Assembly: GCA_948470475.1 (NCBI GenBank)
Contig: OX419341.1
Coordinates: forward strand, 25,909,278 to 25,973,277
Direction: 5' to 3'
Length of the DNA: 64,000 nucleotides
Source: Galaxea fascicularis
Lineage: Eukaryota > Cnidaria > Anthozoa > Scleractinia > Euphylliidae
Part shown: positions 51,501 through 60,836 of the stretch, piece after piece
Layout of the letters: each line of letters begins with the position of its first letter
Numbering within the stretch: position 1 is the first letter of the stretch
The notes under the pieces: generated by a model
What the model saw: the letters and a program-made list of their open reading frames with translations, nothing else
Told to the model about the DNA's origin: nothing
Database searches by the model: none
Translations under genes and position numbers: made by a program

Positions 51501-53792
51501 TAATTACTTTTGCCGATCTTGACCAAACTTGATTTATGCAAATAAACACAAAACACGCAGGAGTCAAAGGGTTTATTTATTTCTTTATTTTTTTGTTTTC
51601 CGTAACAATGTTACTGTACTCTTTGCTGGATGATGAGTGCTGTTATGTTGGTCTACAACAAATCTAGCAGTCCGTGAATGTTAACCATTGTTTTACTTCC
51701 CATGAGACAACACTGGTTGTCCAGGCAATTTTCGGTGGTCAGGGCTGTCACTAATTTTTGAAGTAGGTGGGGAAATACAAAAAATAGCCAGGAATTAAAG
51801 TTGCTGTAGCTAAGTCAACATCCCGGTTTTACATCAAAGTAGCCAGGGGAATATCTCAAAATAGGAGAGGAAAATCCCTGGCCTCCGGCCCTTAATGACA
51901 GCCCTGGTGGTTCTATCAAGTACAAGGTCCTAAAACCAATGTACCGGTACCCTAAAACACAAGTATAATTTTATAGATTGACCATTGATATGCCTTTGTA
52001 TGTGATAATAGTAATACATGTACAGCTGTACATGTAAATTGTATTAAAAATCATAAAGAATGATATTAAAACTGAAAAAAGATTCTGTCAAGTCTAATAT
52101 ATGTTTATTTTGTACATTTTACCATTTCCCCCACAGATTTGTCAAATCTTGCACAATGTTTGTAAAAAGGAGGGTCTCAGTATTCCATCAGAATTGTCCA
52201 AGAGAATTGCTGAGAAGTCTAACAGGAATCTTCGTAGGGCCCTGCTAATGTGCGAAGCCTGTAGAGTCCAACAGTATGTTTGGCTATTTAATTGCATGTA
52301 CATGATTTGCTGTGTGTACAATGCAGCATGTCAATAAGAAAGGGGCCAAATAGCATGCTCTTCTCAGAGCTGTCATAAGTAGCTGGTAACCGCCTTTTAT
52401 AGCCGGTTACTACAGTAAAATCAGCTGTCTACTCTCAGTCAGAAAATCAGTAAAACATAACAGCTATAGGAAGATGTGTTTGATTGTTGACCAGCTACTT
52501 TCCCTAAGAGACTAGCTTCTAAAAATCTTAATGACAGCCCTGTCTTCTAGAAGTTCTTAAGTTTGAAATTTATTTTTTGTTGGAAAGTGAGAAAGGGATG
52601 TAGGGCTTATTTTTGAATTTATCATGTTAACCCTTCAAATCCTAATATTAGGGTGTTTATTCTCCACACTTCTCCATACATTTATCTATGGTAATGACGA
52701 TGAGAATTTGTTAAACAATCAAAACCCTTATTGCTTGCTGATCACTTCCTTTTTTTGCATAACCTTTATGTTCGATTGAGCAGTGTTAATCAAAGGAGAA
52801 GTCAGGTATTGGTCACTCTTATATTTTTTTGTTGCAGATACCCCTTCACTCCTGACCAGGCTGTCCAGGAGGCAGACTGGGAGGTGTATCTAAGAGAGAC
52901 AGCACAGCAGATTGTTGAGCAACAAACACCTAAGAGGTATGGCTAGGAATTGAAGCAGCAGATGAATTTAAATAACAGTTTTAGTTATGATCTTACAAGG
53001 CTGTGCTCTAAGTAGTGTAGTTGAGTGCCCGAAATCTCTTAACTCTTTAAATCCAGGATGTCCAGCATAATAGTTTGGTCTCAAAACTAATATTTCCTGG
53101 TTGCCCATTTGCGAAAGTAAGTCGCCAGGGGCGACTGGGTGCCAATAGAGCACAGCCTTGTCTTATATCATCAAAATAAGTTTGGTCAGTCGGTCAGTCA
53201 GCCAGCCAGCCAGTCAGTCAGTCAGTCAGCCAGAAAGCAGCCAGCCAGTCAGCTGGCCAGTCAGTCGGTCAGTCAGTCATTTTTTGTTTGTTTTCTAATA
53301 GATTAATTTTGTTATCACTATATTCAGGTTGTTGGAAATAAGAAGTAGACTCTATGAATTACTGACTCATTGTATTCCGCCCGATGTCATATTGAAGGTA
53401 AGTCAAGCAAAGCAAAGATACGAGGACATTTGCAACTTTCCCTTGGTTGACTCTCTAGCACAAATCCTTTCATATCTGCTTACATAAGTTTCATTTTCCG
53501 TGATCTAGTTGAGTTTGAAGCCCTACAAAAAGTCATGTACTACAGCAAACAATACTTAAACAACAAATTATCCTAAAATGTGTTAACTTTTCTAATTTTT
53601 GAGGGTTTGATATCTGAATTGGTGACAAATTGTGATGGCAGTTTGAAGACAGAAGTAACAAACATGGCAGCCCACTATGAACACCGCATTCACCAAGGAA
53701 ACAAAGCTATCTACCATTTGGAGGCATTTGTCGCCAAGTTCATGAGCATTTACAAGCGATTCCTTGAAGAAGGCATGGCAGATTTCTTTTAG
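45541..53792 (+). CDS. RFC3: Replication factor C subunit 3 (RFC3, 9 exons, 355 aa)
   Basis: Exons: 45541-45627, 47620-47757, 48389-48456, 48888-48985, 50153-50334, 52137-52273, 52838-52936, 53328-53397, 53604-53792. Phases close to 355 codons plus TAG, against 356 in human. It is a subunit of the clamp loader that places PCNA on primed DNA in the nucleus. Landmarks: start [10 protein letters not shown], Walker A GPSGAGKK (residues 42-49, with Lys where Ser/Thr is usual, as in animal RFC3), a Walker B-like segment VLTEVD (about 133-138), and the SRC motif with its arginine finger (IRSRC, SRC 177-179). The C-terminal collar ends [16 protein letters not shown]. Exon 9's acceptor is TTTTGAG, slightly weak. 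The introns carry several MITEs listed separately. The frame is open upstream to about 45460, but the ATG at 45541 matches the conserved N-terminus. Confidence 0.96.
46013..47191. mobile_element. Non-autonomous DNA transposon in RFC3 intron 1 (1.18 kb, TAA target duplication)
   Basis: Terminal inverted repeats begin GGCTATGTTCACACGGGAC and end in its reverse complement. TAA flanks both ends (46010-46012, 47192-47194). TWA duplications and GG ends point to PIF/Harbinger-like mobilisation. No transposase reading frame is seen. The interior includes a segment (about 46180-46340) also found at about 650-830 and a 16-C tract at 46865-46880. Confidence 0.75.
49744..50043. mobile_element. MITE with CAGGGTT ends in RFC3 intron 4
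   Basis: Left end CAGGGTTTGCACGCACC, right end GTGTACGAACCCTG, flanked by TATTTA at 49738-49743 and 50044-50049. The interior is built from repeats of CCTTGAAAGTCCTTGAAA-like sequence. hAT-like by end sequence; the class is inferred. Confidence 0.72.
50741..50955 (+). mobile_element. tRNA-derived SINE (family 3) in an RFC3 intron
   Basis: A tRNA-like head (GTGGTGAGGGCACTTGCCTC, then GGTTCAATTCC as B-box) is followed by GTTGTTGTTGGTTCTCATCC and a body with ACCAACATTTCC. It lies in RFC3 intron 5, sense to the gene. The poor match to a full tRNA argues against a real tRNA gene. Confidence 0.7.
51261..51499. mobile_element. SINE family 1 (copy d), two bodies head-to-head
   Basis: An inverted SINE body (from GATCGTCGCAGTTGTGATCG to CAGGACTTCAACG) abuts a direct body (GTTGAAGTCCTGAATTTTAT to the tail ATCATTCAC). 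The result is a near-perfect palindrome with both tRNA heads missing. It lies in RFC3 intron 5. Confidence 0.7.
51740..51906. mobile_element. Short MITE (family D, CAGGGCTGTCA ends) in RFC3 intron 5
   Basis: Inverted ends CAGGGCTGTCACTAA and TTAATGACAGCCCTG, 167 bp, with GTGGT on both sides. It shares ends with 52375-52542. Confidence 0.75.
52375..52542. mobile_element. Short MITE (family D), second copy, in RFC3 intron 6
   Basis: Ends CAGAGCTGTCATAAGTAGC and TTAATGACAGCCCTG, 168 bp, with a perfect 6-bp flanking duplication TCTTCT (52369-52374, 52543-52548). Confidence 0.8.
52996..53160. mobile_element. Short MITE (CAAGGCTGTGCTCTA ends) in RFC3 intron 7
   Basis: Inverted ends CAAGGCTGTGCTCTA and TAGAGCACAGCCTTG, 165 bp, with a perfect 5-bp duplication TCTTA (52991-52995, 53161-53165). 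Confidence 0.8.
53184..53279. repeat. (CAGT/CAGC)n microsatellite in RFC3 intron 7
   Basis: About 95 bp of CAGT and CAGC units, lying about 50 bp upstream of the exon 8 acceptor. Confidence 0.9.
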
Positions 53793-54198
53793 GAGAACAG
53801 AATTCAGTAGCATTCTGACTTACAATAATATCTATATATATATAAGACAACCTTCTGGAGTAATCACTGCAAATGTGAAGATAAATGAAGATTATTATCA
53901 TTGTTGTTGTTGTTGTTGAATGCAGGGTAGCATTATTAAAATTTATGATTTTAAATTTTTGTACTTCCTGGAATTGATATGTCGTTTTAGCCATTACAGG
54001 CCATGCATACCAAACATTTCAGGAAACATGAGCCTCATGACAGGAGAACAGTTTCTTCAATTCTTGCCTCTTTTAACCTACGTTTGGGAATTTTTCACTG
54101 CTGGAGGTTAAACTGTAAAGGGGAAGTTGGTCCCTCTGATATAAAACAATCATCTAAATGAACTGAGACTCAGTGGATGGACTCACTCAGCCTGTACA

Positions 54199-54372
54199 CA
54201 AGCCTGCAAATAATTATTGTCCATAAGCAGATCATTTGTCAGGCCAGGGTGAAGTTTTTGCCGGACAAGAGAACAGACCAGTCAGAGTGTCCGACCAGGC
54301 TAAGCTTCCGTCGGTCAAAACCTAAAATTCACCGGACATTTGTCCGATGACCGACTGTTATTTGAAGGCTTG
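54199..54372. mobile_element. Short MITE (CAAGCCTGCAAATAA ends) downstream of RFC3
   Basis: Inverted ends CAAGCCTGCAAATAA and TTATTTGAAGGCTTG, 174 bp, with near-duplications TGTACA and TGCACA on the two sides. Confidence 0.7.
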
Positions 54373-55628
54373 TGCACATGAAGGTATTCTTGGCAAGGCG
54401 TCTCTAACAGTAAAGCTACATGTGGCTTGATAAGAGGATGGCAGCTCATTCACATACGAGAACCTTTCATTGTTGACGTGTTTTTGCTTTTCTTACGGTC
54501 GTGGTGACCGCCTATAAGAGTCGACTGCTGCCAAGAGTTAAATGTTGTATAATTATTCTGACTGATAATGGTTCGTTTGCAACAATAATTTGGAGCACTT
54601 AGTGCAAAACAGGTGTCTGTGCCGATTTGCCTTAAGATCTCAATCTCCCTAAACTTCGCATGACTGGTTATCATGTCAGAGTAATAATTTATCGTGTGGT
54701 CTTGAACCTTGAATTCTATGAATTTGCGTTACAGACCTACCTTTCTGACTCGATAACCAGTTTGTAGGTCAAGAGACTGCAAAAAACGAATCTTTTGCAG
54801 TCTAGTAGGCCAAAGGAGAAAGAACAGACCATTTTACCGATGTGGCTGAGTTACTTGCCCTGTGAATGGAAGCGAGGCTGAGGGTGACCTTGTTTTGATA
54901 GAAACGTTTCTGCTTTTCTCATATAAATGCAGACTGGTTAGCATTACAGACATGTTTACATCATAAAAGCAGTGAGGTCCCTTCAATACAAGGTCACCGG
55001 CAAATGACGTCACTGCCATTGATAGGGCAGGTCACTGGGCAAACACGAAATCGTTACAAGCTTCCGTTTTGCTCTATTAGCTCTTCAACTGTGACATGAT
55101 TGAGTATATTGACAGGAACCTGCTAGTGGTTTACTACTGCCTGCTTCTCACGTTTTGAAAATATTTTGGTAACTAGTTCCTATATAAATGAAAAACCTAT
55201 CTGAATACCTGATCTAGAAATTCAAAAAAAGCAAAATATAGTCAATGGGTAACTGATAGTGCTGTGGAACGCTGAACCTTTGAAATGACATCTTAGTTTC
55301 AATGAGTTCACTGTTCCCCACTGGAGAATGCGGCAAAAGATTTTTTTAGCTGTTTTGAAGTTGGCTTTATCATTACTTTCAATATCAGAGCTGTCTGAAT
55401 TGCACCTAGAAAGAAATTCGTTTTTGCCGTGGATTTCCGTCCTTAACTACGCTCTGTGGTTGGTGAGCAAGTCTTTTAATGCTTTAACAACCTATGAAAA
55501 GCAAAATCAAATCATAAAAAGTCTTTAGATGCAGTGATTTGTTTAATCGGATGCCCTGTCAGTTGTTCGTCTGTGACCATCAGTAAACCTGATTGACAAC
55601 TTAGTCGTAATAAGTGAATGATGAAGTA

Positions 55629-55735
55629 AATGATCGTCGCAGTTGTGATCGCAATTTTTACAATTGCGTAGAGAAGCCTGAAAAAAATTCAGGACTTCAA
55701 CGGGGCTTGAACCCGTGACCTCGCGATTCCGGCAA
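55629..55735 (-). mobile_element. SINE family 1 (copy e), truncated
   Basis: Minus-strand copy with the body (ATTGCGTAGAGAAGCCTG) and B-box GGGTTCAAGCCCC. The head is cut after the B-box. Confidence 0.65.
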
Positions 55736-56597
55736 TACAGGCAAATCATCCTCTCGTGATTGACTACAAGCCTTAATATATATATTTAGGCAAACCTAAA
55801 AGCGGAGCTCCACAGTTCTTTTTTTATTGTATGGCATTTACCGATAAAATAAAATCAATGCCAGGACTCGAGCCAGGACTCTAGTAAGGACTTCTGCATT
55901 GTGATTTTAGTTTTTACTGTTTTGCTGCAGAGCCACAGCCACCATTCAAACATGTGCTAACGTACATTTTCGATTTATCATCGGCCTTTGCCACGTTGGA
56001 TCAAGGGACTACATAACCAGAGCATAAACGATTTTACTTCATCACAGTTTAATTACATCCGATTGCATTTCAATACAAATGGTGTAAATCTCTAAACTAT
56101 CGATTAACAGTCCCAGTGTCTCACTTTTAAATCCCACAACCGGTTACAACCCAAAGTGGGTACTCTTCGACACTACCCAAAAAAGAAGAAAAGTACTTTG
56201 TTCGCCTTGTTTTGACTATTTTATGGCGTCATTTTTTGTGAGCTATAAAGACGATAGAAAGGTGCCGTCTGTGTCCTTTGTACAATAGCACCAAAAAACA
56301 TTAACCGAAAAGTGGCTGCGGCACAATAAGCCATGAATCAACTCAGGTGATCAACTACAAATGGTTGAGAATGGTTTTATTCTTGACTTCGATCAACTAC
56401 AAATATTGCAAACTACAAACGTTGACTACGAGTCGTGGGCGGTATTATTTTTTACATCATTGTTAATGATAACATCTGATTGGCAATGACAACAGACAAA
56501 CAAATCGGTTTCAGAAAAACATTTGTCAATAAACATTGAATTAAAGACGAAGTTTTTACTGCAATTAGCCCATTAAGTCTACGATTTTTTAACTTAC

Positions 56598-57665
56598 AAC
56601 GAGAATTGCTGTGAAGGACAACATATTGCTGGCATTTCGACTGCTAAAGCTGTTAAAAATCGTGTTTACTTCTGGCAAGGAGTTGTCGCTCTTTGCGAGA
56701 GTTTTCCAAATGCCAATCCGGCTCTTGTTCCTAACAAAGCGGAGCCGAGGATTTAAACCGTCCGAACTTCGTTTGGCTTTTCTTCAACCAATTTTGTGCC
56801 CAAAAATGAGCGACAGCAGGGAAAACGAAGACTTTTAGGATCCACTAATGAAATATTGAATAGAAAACATTTGGAAAAAACACGAGCATTTTTTAGTCCA
56901 AACCATATTTGAGATAAAGGCGTGAAAACAAAAAACGATACGAATGTTTCTTCGGCGTTTTGGCGTTTCTTGGAAAAATAAGACAAGCAACAAACACAAC
57001 TCGTGAGCAACCTAGGCAAATCGCTAGTCCGAGTGTTCTTGACATAAGTCTCCGTATAAAAGACAAAACAGGAATACTAAACCTACGGATGCGGACAGTT
57101 TAGGTTAGTCAATAATCACTCCGAACGCAGAGCTGACATAATAGCCGTCATTTCACACAAAATCATTGCTTTGCTAAGAATTGCGGCGAGGGACAATATA
57201 CTGCCGGCATTTCCAATGCTGCAAGTGTTAAAAATCGCGTTTACTTTTGGCATGGAGTTGTTGTTCTTTCGGCGAGAGTTTTCCAAGTGTCAAACTTACC
57301 AAGCGGCGCCGAGGTTATAAACCGTCCGGATTTCGCTTGGCTTTTCTTCAACAAATTTTGTGCCCTAAAACGAAACGTTTTAGGATCCAAGATGAAATCT
57401 TGGGTAGAAAACATTTGGAAAAAACAAGAGTCCAAACCAATTTGAGATGGAAGCGTGAAAACAACAAAACGTAAGAAAAAAGAAACCGATGCGAATGTCT
57501 ATTCGACGTTTCTCGTACAAATCGGAAAAAATAAGACAAGTAACAAACCGAGACAAATCGCTATTCAATTTTCTTGGCATAAATGTCCATATAAAAGACA
57601 AAACAGGAGTACTAACCTGCGCACAGTTTAAGTCAGTCAACAATCACTCCGAACGCAGAGCTTAA
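56598..57665. repeat. Tandem duplication of about 0.5 kb with TATA-like boxes
   Basis: Copy 1 (about 56598-57135) and copy 2 (about 57177-57665) both contain the AATTGC..GAGGACAA segment at the left, GGATTTAAACCGTCCG-type sequence in the middle and AATCACTCCGAACGCAGAGCT at the right. Each has a TATAAAAG box about 60 bases before that end (57055 and 57590). Copy 2 is followed by CACAAAAGTAAGT, a plausible splice donor at 57691. This may be a duplicated promoter and first exon, but no coding gene was attached to it. Confidence 0.55.
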
Positions 57666-57849
57666 GCAGAAGCGGTCATTTCACACAAAAGTAAGTCTTA
57701 TTACTTCTCATGCCTGTCAAGGAAGCTTGTTCAATTAAGGATTTTAGCGGCAAAACCGTCCAGTTTAATACACAGCAAGGTCCGAAGACAGTGCATAATT
57801 ACTGAAACCTTGCCAGACCACACCGGCGATCTTTTCTCTTCGTGCAAGC

Positions 57850-58305
57850 TTATGCCGGCAAACACGGGGAAAAGCTGAAATTTCCTGACACTTGAATTGG
57901 TAATGTTTTTACAGCTTGACAAGAGACACTCTCTTTTCGCTGTTTCTCACTATAATTTCGTCTCTTTTCTCGAGCTTTTTGTTGTTCTTTCTCCCGTTGC
58001 TCCCAGTACGATTCAGCCTGTTTACTTGAGCCCTTTATTATTCTTTCTCCCGTTGCTCGACAATACAATTCAGCCAGTTTGCTCGTACTTTTTCTCCCGC
58101 TGTTTGTCACTGATACTCTGCCTATGTACCCGTGCCCTTTCATGTTCTTTCTCCCGCTGTTTGTCACTGATATTCCGCCAACGAATAGACAAAACTGACT
58201 TTGTTTTAAAACTGTCTTCAAAATTTGGCTATGCAGTTTCCCGCCACAGAAACGCGGGTTGAGAACTGCGTGTATGGACAACTGATCTTTCCAAAAACAG
58301 TCCAT
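57850..58305 (-). pseudogene. Degenerate repeat-coding segment
   Basis: On the minus strand two frames show repeats. One gives NISDKQREKEHERA and SISDKQREKKYEQ in tandem before a stop; another gives SVTNSGRK twice and then YWEQREKEQQKAREKRRNYS. The charged, repeated Glu/Lys/Arg/Gln units look like the remains of a coiled-coil-type repeat protein that has lost its frame. No family was recognised. The single 151-codon frame that spans it is probably not a gene. Confidence 0.35.
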
Positions 58306-58390
58306 ATGGAAGCGCGCCTACATGCGAGCTTGCACACGAAAGGGTTAACTGGAGTATCACATTTGACTTTGGCTTACATGATGGGGTGGA

Positions 58391-58452
58391 CGTACGTACG
58401 GTCGGTCGGACGGTCGGACGGTCGGTCGGACGGTCGGTCGGACGGTCGGTCG
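58391..58452. repeat. GGTCGGAC minisatellite
   Basis: Tandem GGTCGGAC/GGTCGGTC units bounded by CGTACG on both sides. It is followed at 58516-58550 by a GC-rich hairpin with a TTCG loop. Confidence 0.85.
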
Positions 58453-58515
58453 TACGATGACGTCATAACCAAAATTTCTCGGATGGATGGGTTACCATAT
58501 TTTCTTACCAATGGT

Positions 58516-58550
58516 GCTCCGCGCGCGCGCGCCTTCGGCGCGCGCGGAGC
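58516..58550. repeat. GC-rich hairpin with TTCG tetraloop
   Basis: CTCCGCGCGCGCGCGCC and its complement flank TTCG. It lies about 225 bp beyond the stop codon of ARM-TIR-SAM copy A, on its 3' side, so it may be in its transcript. Confidence 0.75.
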
Positions 58551-58775
58551 TCCGCTAAAAATGACCAGAGCCTACTTTCTCCTTACAGTATCACCATTTC
58601 AGCTAACACACAGGTTATGAGAATAAAGGAAATGATCATCAAACATGGAATGTCTTGATGTACTAGTAGTATACAAAATGCGAGAAGACCAGTTAAGAGA
58701 ATATGCATGTTGATGTAAGGGGTTAAAGGGTTAAACATTTTTTGCGATCGCACACAGGACAACCTTGGTCGTCTC

Positions 58776-60836
58776 TCAGTATGCAAGTAGTTTGCTGAGT
58801 TCCTTTCTGAACGTCAGTAAATCAAACATGTCTGTCAAGTTCAAACTTTGTTCTACACACTTGTAGAAATACTCGGGACATTCTCCACGGAGCTCTTGGA
58901 GGTCAATCAATGTTTGCCCGTTCATCTTCGAAATCTCCTCCCTGCAAACTTTTTCCAAACCAATATCTTTGAACCATTGTTTCACTTCTTCATTTGTCCA
59001 TCCAAACACGGCAGGGACTGAGGGTTGAGTAGTAACAACCTCTGCTTTGTCAACTCGAACCACTGGCTCTGTTGGCCCATCTTCTTCGTCGATATCCTTC
59101 CCTCGTCCTCCTAGCTCTTTTATTAGTTTACGTACCGCTGTTTCGATAACGTGCTTGCTCTGGAAGTCGATCCAAAGTTTTGTGCCAACAAGCATTCCCA
59201 GCCAGCCATCAGGCTTGTACTTATGTTGCATCATCAAAGGAATAATGTCCTTTCTCAGCTGATAAGCATATTCTGCTTCTGATCTACAGTTAGGACTTTC
59301 TTTGTATTTCTGTGACACGCAGACCAGAACAACAGAAGAATCCTCGACAGCTTTGGCCATTGCCTCCAGTGTGGAGCCCCCCATCTGCTCAAGGTCCATC
59401 CAGACTCTGTATCCATTCGCTTGGAGCTGGTTTTTCACTTCGATCAGAACTTCCTGGTTATCCCATTGGTAGCTGATCATCACGTGATTTCCAGAGGTCT
59501 CTCTTTTGCCAACATTTCTCGATGTCTTTCCTTCGAGCTCCCACAATGCACCTGCGGCCGCTCTTTGCACCTCTGGGTCTTTGCTCGTCTGTAATTGACG
59601 TAACATATCCAAACCTCCTACTTCTTGTCTTATGGCGTCTTTGTTATTGTCGTCAAAAGCTAACATCCACAGTGCTCTCGCTGTACTTGCCTTTTCTTCG
59701 TCTTCGCTAGACGTTTTGAGCACGTTCATCAAAACATGTACTGCCCCTTTATTTCCCAGAACCTTTTTGTTGGTGTCGTTAATGGCAAGATGGCTCAACC
59801 CTTCTGCAAGTTCCTTTGCAGAATATCCATTAGATCGGCGGTCTTCGGACTGCCATGCGTCATTTAGCATTTCGATGATAAAGCTCAGCAAGTTTTCATC
59901 AGCTAAAATGAGATGATTGGTGTCTTCATTGACCAGATACGCAAGGCACAACAAAGCGGCAGCCGCAATCGAAGGCATTTTAACCTTGGCAAAACGAAGC
60001 AGTGTTTCCTCGCAGTTTGAAAACATCTCGGGATCTCTAAGTCGCCGAGAAATGTTGTGCAGAATTCCGACACAGCTGTCCACTATTTGAACTCTCTCGA
60101 ATTCTTCGTCTTCGTTTTCCCATTGTAGTCCAGCTTCGATTCTTTGGATGTTTTCAAGGCACATTGGAACGACACCTACTCTGGCAGACGCCGAACAAAA
60201 AGCGTCGTGAAAGTCTGCAAAATTTTGAATTGTTCCTAACACGTATGACAACGAATCGAAACAAGTGAAGTCCTCGCTGCTTTCTTCATCTTCATTAAGC
60301 TGATCAGCTGACTCGTAGTAATCCTTAAAACACCTCTGCGCAAATCGTTGCAACACTTCGGCGCCTTCAATATCAACGATGAAATCCATCAGCGTTGTGA
60401 ATTGAACAACACGAGACGTCCCTGCAGACGTATAAGTGCTATAGCTTGTGCTGGATAAATAGTCAATTGCCTCACCGACATCAGTATACCCTCGATGTTG
60501 CCTCGGTCTGTCATCCACAAAATTTCTAAGTGTTTGAAACTGATTGAACATTCTGTCTAATTCTTTGCTTAGTTCTGGGTATTTCAGCTGGTAATCTTTG
60601 AGAGTGGAGCTGTGTAAGACGTGCCATTCAATGTCGGATGGCAATGTGATCACCCTTTTCGTTTTCTCTCTTTCTTGGCTAATCGATTGTGCGTAGACCA
60701 GCTTTTGCTCTGGTTGGACAGGGTTGGGATGCTTGGCTGCTAAGTCCGGAGTTTGAGATGTCGCGAAGTGTCGTGCGTAGCCAGGATCAGCCCTGGGGTC
60801 GCTACGAATTTGTAGTTTTGATGCACCAGATCCCAT
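58776..60836 (-). CDS. ARM-TIR-SAM protein, intronless, 686 aa (copy A)
   Basis: One uninterrupted frame; the ATG at 60836 sits in a strong GCCATGG context. N-terminus MGSGASK fits the N-myristoylation consensus (G2, S6, K7), so membrane attachment is likely. Residues about 110-440 are helical armadillo-type repeats (for example ALLCLAYLVNED, ARALWMLAFDDNNKDAI, AAAGALWELE). A TIR domain spans about 450-570: HVMISYQW (H451), GYRVWMDLEQMGG as the BB-loop region, and NCRSEAEYA with E520 where TIR NADases place the catalytic Glu. It ends KLWIDF. A SAM-like domain starts near W613 (FGWTNEEVKQWFKDIGL) and runs to the C-terminus. Composition recalls SARM1 (ARM-SAM-SAM-TIR), but order and SAM number differ. 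Likely an innate immune or cell-death signalling protein; NADase activity is inference. It lies head-to-tail with copy B. Confidence 0.88.
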   Translation of the reverse strand: MGSGASKLQIRSDPRADPGYARHFATSQTPDLAAKHPNPVQPEQKLVYAQSISQEREKTKRVITLPSDIEWHVLHSSTLKDYQLKYPELSKELDRMFNQFQTLRNFVDDRPRQHRGYTDVGEAIDYLSSTSYSTYTSAGTSRVVQFTTLMDFIVDIEGAEVLQRFAQRCFKDYYESADQLNEDEESSEDFTCFDSLSYVLGTIQNFADFHDAFCSASARVGVVPMCLENIQRIEAGLQWENEDEEFERVQIVDSCVGILHNISRRLRDPEMFSNCEETLLRFAKVKMPSIAAAALLCLAYLVNEDTNHLILADENLLSFIIEMLNDAWQSEDRRSNGYSAKELAEGLSHLAINDTNKKVLGNKGAVHVLMNVLKTSSEDEEKASTARALWMLAFDDNNKDAIRQEVGGLDMLRQLQTSKDPEVQRAAAGALWELEGKTSRNVGKRETSGNHVMISYQWDNQEVLIEVKNQLQANGYRVWMDLEQMGGSTLEAMAKAVEDSSVVLVCVSQKYKESPNCRSEAEYAYQLRKDIIPLMMQHKYKPDGWLGMLVGTKLWIDFQSKHVIETAVRKLIKELGGRGKDIDEEDGPTEPVVRVDKAEVVTTQPSVPAVFGWTNEEVKQWFKDIGLEKVCREEISKMNGQTLIDLQELRGECPEYFYKCVEQSLNLTDMFDLLTFRKELSKLLAY

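Noticed and set aside
58225..58620. 131-codon plus-strand frame
   Set aside because: Much of it is the GGTCGGAC minisatellite and the GC hairpin; not protein-like.
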